Shown here in pieces: positions 11,001 through 18,208 of a DNA stretch of 64,000 bases. A program made the translations under genes and the position numbers. The DNA comes from Thiobacillus sp. (GTDB lineage: Bacteria > Pseudomonadota > Gammaproteobacteria > Burkholderiales > Thiobacillaceae): the NCBI GenBank assembly GCA_019459325.1, contig JAIBFA010000108.1, forward strand, positions 1 to 64,000, in the 5' to 3' direction. Numbering within the stretch: position 1 is the stretch's first letter; each line of letters starts with the position of its first letter. Below the pieces are notes generated by a model that worked only from the letters and a program-made list of their open reading frames with translations, made no database searches and was not told the DNA's origin.

Positions 11001-12688
11001 ACCAGAATATCCCCGCCAGTTGTGCTTTTCTCGCCAACCGTGCGCCCCAACGCAGATGTATACCCTGACACGTCAGCCAGCGGCGTGCCCTTCGTGACAT
11101 CGACCCATACCTTCTTTCCATAGAGAAAGCCGTCGCGCTGTAGCGGCGAATCCTTGAGTTCATCCCCGCGCAGTTCGGCCTGCACGACGTTGCGCGAGGC
11201 CGCCACTTGGACGGACGTACCCGACACGTCGACAAAACTGCCTGACTGGAAATCCACCCGCACGCCCTCGACGGGCGCAGCTGCAGACGACTCATGGTTG
11301 GGGCTGGAAGGATTAGTAAGGGCCGAGAAAACGACATTGCCACCCGGCGCGACGATGCCCGCATCCGACTCCATCTGGATAGTCTTTCCCGTCATGCGAA
11401 CCTGCGAGCGGTTGAATGTCTGACTATCCGTAATGGTCTGGGTCGCGTTATCGTCCGGCAGGATCTCGGTGCGACTACCCGATGACAGAACCAACTCGCC
11501 GGCGCGGCCCACATCCAGCCTTGGCGTGCTGCCGCCGCCCAGACTGCCGCCAGTCACCGTATCTTGAGCCTTGAGATAAATCGAGCCGTTCAGCTGCACC
11601 GACGTGGTGGCGCGGGCAAGTCCGCTTTGGTTGACCGCCAGGCCCACCATGCTGATGTTGCCGCGCTCGCTCAGCAGGCCGCGATCCACCCGAACGTAAT
11701 CGCCCTTGCCGGACTCGGTCCGCACGTAATTACCCTGGTCGTCGCGCCGGTAATCGCCCGCGCCCTGACGCAATTCGTAGAAAAACCCCGAGCCCGAGTT
11801 AGTGGCCGTGCCCAGATTGTCCGTGTCCGGATCGGCGATTTCGTCATGAACGCCAGTGTTGGACTGCTTGGTATCGGACACCCCATCGTTGCTGACTTCG
11901 ACCAGCAGCCCACGTAGATTGGCATCGTCGCTATTGATCAGATACACCTTGTTGCCCGCCGCCAGAACGACCTGCCCTTCGGGTGCGGCGATGCTGCCCG
12001 CATTCGAAACAGTCGGCCCCAGCAACATCACGCGTCCGCCCTTGGCCGCGGCGATACGCGCACCATCCATCACCTTGACGTAGCCACTGCCCCCCTCGAA
12101 AACCGGTTTCGGCACCCCGGTCTGGGACAGCAGGCCATTCAGGAACAGCGTGTCCTGGATGTTCAGGCTCGACGCCGTCAGCGTATTCACATCGATCTGC
12201 GCGCCATTGCCGAACAGAATGCCGTTCTGGTTGACGATCATTTCCTGGCCGTTCGAGGTGAAGCGGCCGTAAAACTGACTGGGATCGCCGCCCAGAACCC
12301 GATGCAGCGTGCGCCCCGTAGCGCCGGTTGCATGGTTCACGTCCACCCAGGCCTGGCTGCCGATACTCAGGCCGTTGTTCCACTGAATGATTGCCTTGTC
12401 GGTGGCAACCTTGATAGTGAGGCTGTTGTAGTCGATCGAGTTGTAGGTACGGCTGCCCGTGGTAAACCCGACGCTTCCATGAGTAATCGTCGCACTCGTG
12501 TGATCGGGCAGCGCATTCGCAGCCACCGGAGGCAAGGGTGCGGCATGCGCGTGACCAGCCAGTACGGCGCCCGCAAGCATGAGTGTGGTCCTGCCCGAGG
12601 CTTTGCCCTGTTTCCGCGCCGTTTCCGCAACGGGTGTCAGCATGCCTAAAGCCGTATTGAAAACCAGCCGATAACGGTTGCGATTCAT
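2021..12688 (-). CDS. Giant filamentous haemagglutinin-family TpsA exoprotein (two-partner secretion), 3555 aa
   Basis: Extended signal peptide (MNRNRYRLVFNTALGMLTPVAE...), TPS domain (MIVNQNGILFGNGAQIDVNTLTASSLNI), long beta-helix-like repeats, adjacent TpsB. Confidence 0.9.
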   Translation of the reverse strand: MNRNRYRLVFNTALGMLTPVAETARKQGKASGRTTLMLAGAVLAGHAHAAPLPPVAANALPDHTSATITHGSVGFTTGSRTYNSIDYNSLTIKVATDKAIIQWNNGLSIGSQAWVDVNHATGATGRTLHRVLGGDPSQFYGRFTSNGQEMIVNQNGILFGNGAQIDVNTLTASSLNIQDTLFLNGLLSQTGVPKPVFEGGSGYVKVMDGARIAAAKGGRVMLLGPTVSNAGSIAAPEGQVVLAAGNKVYLINSDDANLRGLLVEVSNDGVSDTKQSNTGVHDEIADPDTDNLGTATNSGSGFFYELRQGAGDYRRDDQGNYVRTESGKGDYVRVDRGLLSERGNISMVGLAVNQSGLARATTSVQLNGSIYLKAQDTVTGGSLGGGSTPRLDVGRAGELVLSSGSRTEILPDDNATQTITDSQTFNRSQVRMTGKTIQMESDAGIVAPGGNVVFSALTNPSSPNHESSAAAPVEGVRVDFQSGSFVDVSGTSVQVAASRNVVQAELRGDELKDSPLQRDGFLYGKKVWVDVTKGTPLADVSGYTSALGRTVGEKSTTGGDILVQSEGDIVMRTGATFDISGGQVDYTAGLVPTTRLISNGKSFDISEAPPDRVYSGISGQYTISNPKFGVEKTVVVQQAYRYESGYVEGKDAGKASFVSPWLVKNGTVLAHTVTGPYQRDPATRPNPGEILIGSVSGTAQSSRLLSTALFGTPLADPVIGLGTPLPEAYKTQVVLSPDFVRNGVGKLRIFSNGEIIIPEGQALALAASGQRKDANGNTVYGGGVTLSGARVTVADDIRAPSGEIFLQAREVAGIGTPSTVAVADGVRLDASGVWTNDSLVGSAADNISGLAYQGGRVAIEAARDVVLSEDSLVDVSGGGWLQANGKLKGGEAGRIELSSDINGDAAVVQRTSSMTLGGTLRGEALGNGGTLKIKTASVEVRDTPRDAADPDERLVLSSAFFGQGGFAEYEVEGVDGLKVAEGVTIAPVVGSLELRTSELAGDRLRTGGALLPSGTDMREVTRQTVLPAHLRQAARLTFKSGSQYYGGVEISSGASVRTEPGGSINLSSGRQLTVHGALLAQGGKIALTLDGRPADASDPGFRPKQTIWLADTSRLDAAGVAKTYVDGKGLNQGDVLKGGQVSLIAKKGYVVQESGSVIDVSGAPTVLLGTRNADGGTGQAVASDAGSVTITAREGILMDGAVVGRAGSANTRGGEYSAAVDRTEGNSIVRTGGNTAPDAGLGFSLYPTADREMVVRDTGTSVPEGLQAGAAVPLSENGKAYVNLGDLERQGFDRFSLKSDSRLVFQGPLDVGQERDLRSLSLNAQTIASMDGNPVNLKARYVSLGNTSVEQNELTAAGTAAQLNVQADLIDFIGRLALDNFQSQFNSAGDIRFRGYNSPTTLGEAAFMGGLTTMGDLSFEAAQLYPTTLTRFEVKTDPINGAIRIVGNGKDVPAPLSALGALSFDANMIDQGGTVHAPFGTLSFNATDGLNLLPGSVTSVSGRDAAGKELLVPLGSTLNEREWVYYDAPLTSFSDDSLIPRLTALPSKGIELNGNSVTVAAATATTTESKPAARVDVSGGGDLLGYEFFVGPGGSKDVLAVQGVYAILPAYQDNYAPTDVQNDINFDRLPGDQVYLTGGNGLAAGLYTLLPAHYALLPGAMLVRPVAGSKDFFPQQAYLKQDGIRVMSGFIADTRYDTSTGTGPRDARWSAFEVLTHAQVRARSEYGLYSANRFFPAIGADRNLPQDAAALAFDISGTTLELAGDFDLSAGGRGAALDIAAHKLAIAPEGTTGLDADVLRLDPAILNDLDAESVLIGGLRTAGSDIVAIDVKASDVQVANNATSALIAPEIILAAAETVEVRDSSVLKGVGETRGGHVYRVEGEGALLLASSQNADFARTGNPGTDQGELIVGSGASITASRSLVVDGTMETRNQGILTFANAAGEAVDGGRLTLGASRISVGGEAEDIPENVVGLKLTQDDLDRFRDMDTLTFNTYSSLDLYGESEIGGDSVSALNLNGGGIRGLDNAGKTATLQAKTIRLSNSGGVSAGAAGSGSGTLDIETNTLTLAEGDKALSGFETLNITAREIVGEGQGKLDAGTADTTLTSARISGRSGSTQTLTTFGTLATVRMAVDGALADVTDLGAKWVFEGESVSHGSKLDLPSGTVFMTATNGDLVIAPTGRILAQGVAVPFADTSVAVPGGKVVLISKTGNIEIQSLGADTALVNVSAVTGGEAGHLGISAANGTAEIAADSIQGTADYSEQSASFALDVSKLDADKMDFSTLNARLDTGGFKRAQDVRVRTGDVSIAAGETVTAHDYTLAADSGAITVEGMVDASGNQGGKIGLYASNGLTLKTDGKLDARASGAGERGGKVELAAGVGALDLQGGEINVNPGVGGEKGEVLLRANRQDNNASIAGDDEVNVSSLDAAIQGAGSVVLEAVKLYDGITSLASIGSGTTLGYGTINTDNANFMTLDGDGDNIDNATDIKTRLGKVGDASFHLRPGVEVRSTGDLTVSADWNLYSASRPGGEPGVLTLRSKGNLKVDGSISDGFSTAATTGTLQAGDSWSYRLVAGADHVAANPMATWANAGNFELKAGKLVRTGTGDIRIAAGGDFDLGKAATADAPNSQDSVIYTAGTLAPALTDFTNPTGAVFSQNGGDIDIRVQGDIRGAESNQLYTSWLYRQGKVNLGGVFNAANPKTAWWVKFSDFKQGVAALGGGNVHVQAGKSIEDLSVSSVTQGRLAVDASDNRALQVLGGGDVRVEAEGDILGGKFYVAQGEGEILAGNTLGKGQEIVATVSGKSVTYPVYPILALGDGEWKVRARGDAALATVLNPFILKQASGNAASASAAQAAVFLTYDADSGIDLISLGGDATLANQTRPLVDTSKGSFTVTEASAEADAMTIYPGRVSVAALRGDVVVESSQGMALFPSEQGHLELLADGSVSMGLIHMSDMPAELVPDPVTPQQVTSAIGNVANTIGSTMVSPQYAGKTYHAAEPYHALDSQPVRVVAKHGDISGVQSNKGRGLLLPKPAVIEAAGDIRNLTLITQHYADDDLTRIKAGGDIAYPDADDKQFIQVWGPGTLYIDAGGDLDLGASLGIVTRGNLDNQALPEQGAGVQVLTGTARYFERVAELIAVIHGLSEGSEMPSELLDEARMLSGNPELAPDSALDVLRQASLLAGSLARLQGRIEQTLASGNPDEVLLRQAQIMTGNDNLAWSEAPAALSALVSKPESEREELGRAFLVNALNKFGSEAADPKSENFKNYDAAYSSLDLVFPGSNCAGERCNTANYAGDVNLFFSQIKTERGGSIEVLTPGGRILAGLASTPLNLLDRKDGAQNGVVDFNEAAAKLGIMTLGGGDIHLVAADDVLVNQSRVLTVAGGDILAWSSFEDIDAGKGKKTATSAPPPQTRTDNAGNTITEIQGIASGSGIGTLITKPDQLVSNIGLYAPKGSINAGDAGIRSAGNLTLGAQQVIGADNIQTGGLAVGVPAADAGAISAATGASTSGGEDVAKTTAALSENLAEAARAAEELKNAFKPTFITAEVIGHGD

Positions 12689-12786
12689 GGGGTTCTCCTG
12701 AGCTCGGGGGAATCAGGAATTCCTCCCGGCACTGTCTTGTTCGCTTACATTAATTTTCAAAATTGACCACTTTGCGGGCGCCGCCA

Positions 12787-12802
12787 TAAGCCAATCGGCT
12801 CA
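12787..12802. promoter_or_regulatory. Palindrome TAAGCC-AATC-GGCTCA upstream of tpsA
   Basis: Same 16-bp motif as at 17038, 23012 and 24317. Confidence 0.45.
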
Positions 12803-12821
12803 TAGCGGTATCCGCAGGGGT

Positions 12822-14390
12822 TTACCACTTGTAGCTCAGCCGCCAGTGCAATCTGAGTTCGTGTTTCTCGGATTCGCCCAGCGCCCTCAGCGGCCAGGCC
12901 ACATCGAGATCGCTGCTCAGGCCCAAGCGGCTCGACAGACGCAGACCCAAGCCCACGCTCGCGAGGTTGAACTCGTCTTCCTGCAGCGTGGTAGCCTCGA
13001 TCACCTTGAGCGTGGCCCCCTCGGCGAATGCCAAGGGACGCAGGCCGAATCGTCCCGACTCGCCCCACTCCGGACCTATCGCTTCGAGGCCCGCGATCAC
13101 CCCCCGGTCCCCCAGCGCAGCCGACTCGGTATAGCCGCGAACCGTCTGCGCGCCCCCTGCCGAATACTGTTCGTTGGAAATCAGCGGCTGATTGGCAAGC
13201 TGAAACTCGAACCGCGCGGCCAGAGAGTAATCCTTGCCCAGTGAACGTTCGTGTCTGAAACCGCCACGCAGGTAGGCAAAATCCGGTTTTGCCCCGAAGC
13301 GTTTGCAATCGAATTCGTTGGTGAAAAATCCCGGCACACATTCGATGGTCTCGTCCGCCAGACCGCGCAACGAAAACGTGAAACCAAGGTTCCATTGGGT
13401 CTTGGTGTACTCGCCGTTTACGCTACCGCGATATTCCACGCTGAACGGCATATAACTGATCGGCGTGGTGTACGTGTCAGCGCCGAACAGCAGATCGTCA
13501 CTGAAGTCCTTGTAGTCCACTCCCAGCGACAGCAACTGGTTTGCCCCACGCCAAGTACGCAGAGGCTTGATCCAGCGCGCGCCGGCGATGTTGGCATTAC
13601 CCAGCACGCGCGTATCGCCAGCCACCCCCACGTCCGACCGCGAGACGATCCCGTACAGCGCAAGCATGCCGCCCATGGCAGGTTGCAGGTAAGTCAACGA
13701 GAGGACACGTGCCTCGTCGGGTTCCTGCGGCGCCACCTGGAATCCGATACCCAGGCTGTGCTGTTTCTGCCACAGATTGCTGTAGCGCAGGTTGCCCGAC
13801 AGCCGCGTTTCAGTAGTGTTGGCGCTGGCGCGGTTATCCAGTGTCATTTCTCCGTGCAGCGGAAACTGGTCCTGCACCTTGAGATCCACTTCCACCTGGC
13901 CTGGGGTCTTGGCCGGCCTCAGCACCGGCGTCACGCGGCGATCCTCGCTCGTGTTCAGTGCAACCAGCTCCTTCTGCATGGTCGGGAAATGCGGTACCGA
14001 TCCCTCTGCCAATTCCGGCGCCGTCGCCCTGATTTCGCCCAAGCTGAAATAGCGCGATCCGGTCACTCTTAGCCGCTCCACGCTGCCTTCTGTTACGCGC
14101 AACGTCACGACGCCGCTGGTGACTTTCTGCTCGGGAATATCCACCAGCACCGTGAGATAGCCTGCGTCGTGGTAGGCCTTTTCCAGCGCGGTGCGCGCCG
14201 CCTCCACATCAGCGATGGTTTTCTTCTCGCCCAGGTGCGGATACACCGCGGTCTCGATACTTATCACGGGCAACACGCTGTTGCCCCGCACCGAATACTC
14301 GAACACATCAAATCCCGCTTCATCCGCCGCAACGGCAGGCAATGCAGCGATCCATCCAACAAACAACAGCACCCGCATTATTGGTTTCAT
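12822..14390 (-). CDS. ShlB/FhaC/HecB-family TpsB outer-membrane transporter with POTRA domain
   Basis: MKPIMRVLLFVGWIAALPAVAADEAGF signal peptide; POTRA region; C-terminal barrel ending HWRLSYKW; directly upstream of tpsA. Confidence 0.88.
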   Translation of the reverse strand: MKPIMRVLLFVGWIAALPAVAADEAGFDVFEYSVRGNSVLPVISIETAVYPHLGEKKTIADVEAARTALEKAYHDAGYLTVLVDIPEQKVTSGVVTLRVTEGSVERLRVTGSRYFSLGEIRATAPELAEGSVPHFPTMQKELVALNTSEDRRVTPVLRPAKTPGQVEVDLKVQDQFPLHGEMTLDNRASANTTETRLSGNLRYSNLWQKQHSLGIGFQVAPQEPDEARVLSLTYLQPAMGGMLALYGIVSRSDVGVAGDTRVLGNANIAGARWIKPLRTWRGANQLLSLGVDYKDFSDDLLFGADTYTTPISYMPFSVEYRGSVNGEYTKTQWNLGFTFSLRGLADETIECVPGFFTNEFDCKRFGAKPDFAYLRGGFRHERSLGKDYSLAARFEFQLANQPLISNEQYSAGGAQTVRGYTESAALGDRGVIAGLEAIGPEWGESGRFGLRPLAFAEGATLKVIEATTLQEDEFNLASVGLGLRLSSRLGLSSDLDVAWPLRALGESEKHELRLHWRLSYKW

Positions 14391-14469
14391 CGTTTCCATC
14401 CATCCACTGCTCAAGTTCCTTGGCGCCGCACCCGCACGGGCAGACGCGGCATCAATGCTCCTGACAGCA

Positions 14470-14503
14470 AAAAAACCACCCCCAGGGACCCCAGGGGTGG
14501 TTG
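14470..14503 (-). terminator. Rho-independent terminator for the 14558-15970 gene
   Basis: ACCACCCC...GGGGTGGT stem with a T-run on the minus strand. Confidence 0.75.
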
Positions 14504-14557
14504 CACTGTCCGCGCGGCATTGCACCGCGCGCGAACCTGGCTTAGTTCAAGCCGGGT

Positions 14558-15970
14558 TCAGAAGAACAGCTGCTGCGGACGGCAGTTGTTGCCCAGCTTG
14601 GTACCGCGGCCAACCTTGTCGCCGTCGTAGGTGGCGCCGGTGGTCGGCAGCACGAAGATGCCGGTCAGGTCGGTGCCGGCAGGGTCGCCCATATCGGCGG
14701 CCAGTTCCTCAAAGAAGGACTGCTGGATGGGGTTGTGCACCACGTACACGGTTTCCATCACGAAGCCATACTTGCCCTGGGCGCCGGCTGCGCGCTGCTT
14801 GGCGTCGGCGTTGGGGGAGATGCCATCGAGCTTGACCAGCTTGAACTTGTCGGACGTGCCCGGCACGTTCTCGGCGGAAACCACGCCAATGCCGAACGTG
14901 CCCTTGGTGCCTTGCGACACCGCCTGATCCAGCGGATCGAAGCCGGCATTGACCTTGTTCAGACAGCCCTTCACGTCGCTGGTGCTGGAGTTCTCCTTGA
15001 TGCGGTAGATGCTGCCGGTAGCAGCAGCGTCAGCCGAGGTGCCGGTAGCGTCGGCGACGGTGGCCGGAGCCAGCAGGCCGCCTACACCAGGACGATCCGC
15101 GCAGGGGTTTGCCAGGAAATAGGCATTGCTGGAAGCCTGGGTGCCCGAGGTGTCCACGCGGCGGCAGAGGTTGACGTTCTTGCCCGTGCCGGCGGCGCCG
15201 ACCAGAGCCGACCAGTCGGTATGCCACTGGCCCGAGGCGGATTGCGACGCGATGGACGCGTACATGTCCTTGGAGATGCTGGGCTGGTTGGCGATATCGG
15301 CAGCGGTCAGTGCGGCGGGGTTGACGGGCACGCCCACCACCAGGCCTTGGGCGGCCTGCATGGCTTTGTACAGCTCGTCGGTCACGACCACACCGAACAG
15401 CTGCGCGACGTTGGCCGAGGCGGTGGTGAAGTTTTCGCCGTAGGTCATCAGGTTGGGCCACAGGTCGTCTTCCACGTCGGCGAAGCCGCCGTCGGGATTG
15501 TTGGCCGGGTCAATGGTGCCGCAGTTCTTGAAGGTGGTCACGCCGGCGGTGGTACCGGCGCTGACGCATACCGCGCTGGTTTCATCGACGCGCTTGATGT
15601 ACTGGCCCTGGCCGGCTTTGCTGTATTCCGGGTTGGCCGGATTGAGGTAGGGAGTGAAGGCGTTGAACGAGCCGCCATCAACCGTATGGTACATGTTCAC
15701 GGTGTCGCCGCTGTAGACCGCGGTCTTGGCGCCGTCGAAGGTGCAGCTGTAGCGGAAGAAGTTGCCGGTGCCGGTGTCACCGGGAATGCCGACGGTGCTG
15801 CCGGCCTGGTGCACGGTAACCGCGCCATTCAGGCAGTTGGAACGGAAGGCGTTGAACACGGTCTTGGTGGGGGCAGACGCACCCGAGGACCAGACGGTCT
15901 GGGTAGCAGCAGCAACGGAACCGGCGGCGGCCAGTGCGGCCACGGCAAAAGCGATTTGATGCAGTTTCAT
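14558..15970 (-). CDS. PstS/DING-like periplasmic substrate-binding protein, orphan
   Basis: Signal peptide MKLHQIAFAVAALAAAGSVAAA; SSGASAPTKTVFNAF and GSTVGI motifs typical of phosphate-binding-like proteins; no pst permease genes nearby. Confidence 0.6.
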   Translation of the reverse strand: MKLHQIAFAVAALAAAGSVAAATQTVWSSGASAPTKTVFNAFRSNCLNGAVTVHQAGSTVGIPGDTGTGNFFRYSCTFDGAKTAVYSGDTVNMYHTVDGGSFNAFTPYLNPANPEYSKAGQGQYIKRVDETSAVCVSAGTTAGVTTFKNCGTIDPANNPDGGFADVEDDLWPNLMTYGENFTTASANVAQLFGVVVTDELYKAMQAAQGLVVGVPVNPAALTAADIANQPSISKDMYASIASQSASGQWHTDWSALVGAAGTGKNVNLCRRVDTSGTQASSNAYFLANPCADRPGVGGLLAPATVADATGTSADAAATGSIYRIKENSSTSDVKGCLNKVNAGFDPLDQAVSQGTKGTFGIGVVSAENVPGTSDKFKLVKLDGISPNADAKQRAAGAQGKYGFVMETVYVVHNPIQQSFFEELAADMGDPAGTDLTGIFVLPTTGATYDGDKVGRGTKLGNNCRPQQLFF

Positions 15971-16052
15971 GATGAGTCCTTGTGAAGAAATAGGGGTCAG
16001 ACAGTAAATGCTTTCAGTCAGGCACCCCCTCCCAATGGAAGGGGGAAAGTAC

Positions 16053-16862
16053 TTAGACGCTCAGACGGCGACGGGCCATGAAACCGACCAGACCCAGACC
16101 GGCCAGCATCATGCCGTAGGTCGAAGCCTCGGGAACTGCGGCCACGCTGTAGCTGAGCACGCCGGCCTGGTTCAGGTTGAATTCGCCCGCATAGGTTGCA
16201 ACGCTGGCCTTGGAGAGGCCGTTGGTGGAGCTGGTGGCCAGCAGGTAGACCGGCAGATCGTTGCCCACCACGTCGTTGCTGGTGAACTTGGCATTGTTTT
16301 TCCACTTGGCCTGCTTGCCCTGGAAGTAGTAACCATCGCCCGAAGCGAAGGAAGCAGCGCCGTTGGCATCAGTGGCGTGAGTGCCGTTGGCGTTATTCAC
16401 ATTCAGGTAGGTATCGACCGTCGAAAAACTCAGCAGACCGGTGTTGGTCTGAGTAGCCACTGTCGCCAGCAGGTCGCGCGAGGTGCTGAGGTAGCGGTCG
16501 GCGCCGGCCGTCGTGCCGGTCGAATCCATCGCACCGATGTCGTACACCACTTTGGTCCAGTCGGTGACGGTGGCGGCAAAGCTGCTCCAGTAGCTGGCGT
16601 AGGTCAGCGGGGTAGCGGCGAGGCCGGCGTTGTTGCTGACCGTGCTGGCGCCCAGGTTCCAGGTGACGCTGGTGCCGGCGGCGGACATGGCGGCGGGCAG
16701 GAAGCTGTCCATGTTGTAGCCGAGGTCGAAGGTGACCGAGGTGTCGACGCCGTTCCAGACGCTCAGGAACAGGCTGCCGTTCCCGGACAAGGAGTTGTCC
16801 AGCGCAGCGTTGGCGGAACCCGCGGCCAGCATGGCGGCCAGGGCGATCATTTTGAGTTTCAT
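16053..16862 (-). CDS. PEP-CTERM sorting domain-containing protein
   Basis: Signal peptide MKLKMIALAAMLAAGSANA; C-terminus VPEASTYGMMLAGLGLVGFMARRRLSV. Confidence 0.85.
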   Translation of the reverse strand: MKLKMIALAAMLAAGSANAALDNSLSGNGSLFLSVWNGVDTSVTFDLGYNMDSFLPAAMSAAGTSVTWNLGASTVSNNAGLAATPLTYASYWSSFAATVTDWTKVVYDIGAMDSTGTTAGADRYLSTSRDLLATVATQTNTGLLSFSTVDTYLNVNNANGTHATDANGAASFASGDGYYFQGKQAKWKNNAKFTSNDVVGNDLPVYLLATSSTNGLSKASVATYAGEFNLNQAGVLSYSVAAVPEASTYGMMLAGLGLVGFMARRRLSV

Positions 16863-16935
16863 GTAGTGCTCCTCTTTTAAAAAAAGACCCAGAAAGTTAT
16901 TGAAGCTTTCCGCCCCCCTGTGGGGCAGGCCTGCC

Positions 16936-16951
16936 GGCAAACGGCAAACCA
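16936..16951 (-). promoter_or_regulatory. Sigma54-like -24/-12 element TGGTTTGCCGTTTGCC
   Basis: GG-N10-GC spacing; about 75-90 bp upstream of the PEP-CTERM start at 16862 and downstream of a palindrome. Confidence 0.45.
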
Positions 16952-17037
16952 ACCGGAAATCGAGCCCGCGTGACTACGGACAGGGGGACTTTAGGGAACG
17001 GGGATGACACCCGATGGGGAGGCGAGGCAGTAAAAAC

Positions 17038-17053
17038 TGAGCCGGACGGCTCA
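17038..17053. promoter_or_regulatory. Palindrome TGAGCC-GGAC-GGCTCA (candidate regulator binding site)
   Basis: Perfect inverted repeat; same motif at 12787, 23012 and 24317. Confidence 0.5.
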
Positions 17054-17092
17054 TCCGGGAACAAGGGCGCACCTGCCAGAGGACACGCGCTT

Positions 17093-17202
17093 CAAGAATC
17101 AGGATGCAAGATTTACGCGAAACAGTCGGCTTGATGTCTTGCCACGAATGCCTTGCAACTTGAATCTTGCATCTTGAAACCCGCACGTTGCGCGGGCGCT
17201 CT
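17093..17202. repeat. Diverged direct repeat copy 1 flanking the epsA-like gene
   Basis: Shares AGAATCAGGATnCAAG, CTTGAATCnTGnATCTT and GCGGGCGCTCT blocks with 18047-18144. Confidence 0.5.
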
Positions 17203-17980
17203 AATTTACGTCGTTGCGCACCCCCTGCGCGCGCAAAAACCCCAGCGCGATGGCCTTGGCGACAGCCTGACCGCGGGTGCGGACGACAAGCTTCTTCATC
17301 GCGTGGCGCAGGTGGTTTTTGACGGTGAGCATCGACAGGCCGAGGATGTCTGCGATCTCGTCATTGGTCTTGCCATCTCGCACCCAGGTCAGCACTTCGA
17401 CTTCGCGCGCGGTGACGAGGCCGGAGGGGCGCTTGGTCTGGGTCTGGGCACGTGCTTCGTTGGCGAGCACGCGTGCCAGCGTGGCGAGCAGGTGCGGCAG
17501 CAGGATGTCGAGATAGAGCTCGAGGCGGCCGTCGAACGGCACCCGCACCCGTGAAAAGCTGGCATAGCCCTTGATCTGGCCGTTGATCCAGCCCATGCCG
17601 TGGAAGGCGACGTTCTTCAGCTCGAGATCGGTGAGCCTGGCATTCCAGCCGCCCGGCTCTTCTGGCAATGCGGCAATCAGGCGCGGCGCACCGGCAAGCT
17701 GCCATTCCTGCGCCAGATGGTTGAGCAGGCCGTCGCCCGGATGAATGACGCGCTGGTAATGATCGTCCTTGAAATAGCGGCAGGCGGTGAAGCGCTCGTG
17801 CAGAAGATAGCCGCTTTCGTCCGCCACGCCGCACAGCAGGATTTCGTGGGGAATGAGCGACTGTACCGGGCCATGCACCCAGCTGAAAAAATGGTGGCGC
17901 AGCGTCACCCGGCGCGAGGCGATCAGAATGCGCGCCAGATGGCCGCATTCTTCGTCGGTCAGTTCATTGGTGTTATGCAT
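17201..17980 (-). CDS. epsA: LuxR-family transcriptional regulator, EpsA-like (PEP-CTERM/EPS-associated)
   Basis: C-terminal LuxR HTH (LVTAREVEVLTWVRDGKTNDEIADILGLSMLTVKNHLRHAMKKL); N-terminus resembles EpsA-type regulators. Confidence 0.6.
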   Translation of the reverse strand: MHNTNELTDEECGHLARILIASRRVTLRHHFFSWVHGPVQSLIPHEILLCGVADESGYLLHERFTACRYFKDDHYQRVIHPGDGLLNHLAQEWQLAGAPRLIAALPEEPGGWNARLTDLELKNVAFHGMGWINGQIKGYASFSRVRVPFDGRLELYLDILLPHLLATLARVLANEARAQTQTKRPSGLVTAREVEVLTWVRDGKTNDEIADILGLSMLTVKNHLRHAMKKLVVRTRGQAVAKAIALGFLRAQGVRNDVN

Positions 17981-18046
17981 GGTGCTCCCCTTGGGCGGCG
18001 AGCATAGGCGCGCGCAATGACAGCGGCGTGACACGGTGTGTGGTTA

Positions 18047-18144
18047 CGAGAATCAGGATTCAAGGGATTCGCATCCAGGCATGGGCCTGCCCCCTTCGCT
18101 TGAATCATGAATCTTCTACCTGATGCTCGGGAAGCGGGCGCTCT
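18047..18144. repeat. Diverged direct repeat copy 2 flanking the epsA-like gene
   Basis: See 17093-17202. Confidence 0.5.
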
Positions 18145-18208
18145 GGCATTCACACGCGCGTAACGCTGGGCGCTTATCGTCCGCAGTCCCCCATTCCCCT
18201 ACCCTTCT

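Noticed and set aside
12689-12786. Sigma54 site between the tpsA palindrome and tpsA start
   Set aside because: No GG-N10-GC match with acceptable flanks was found on reading this interval
14735-15985. 416-aa Gly/Val-rich plus-strand ORF
   Set aside because: Antisense of the PstS-like gene; low-complexity pattern typical of shadow frames
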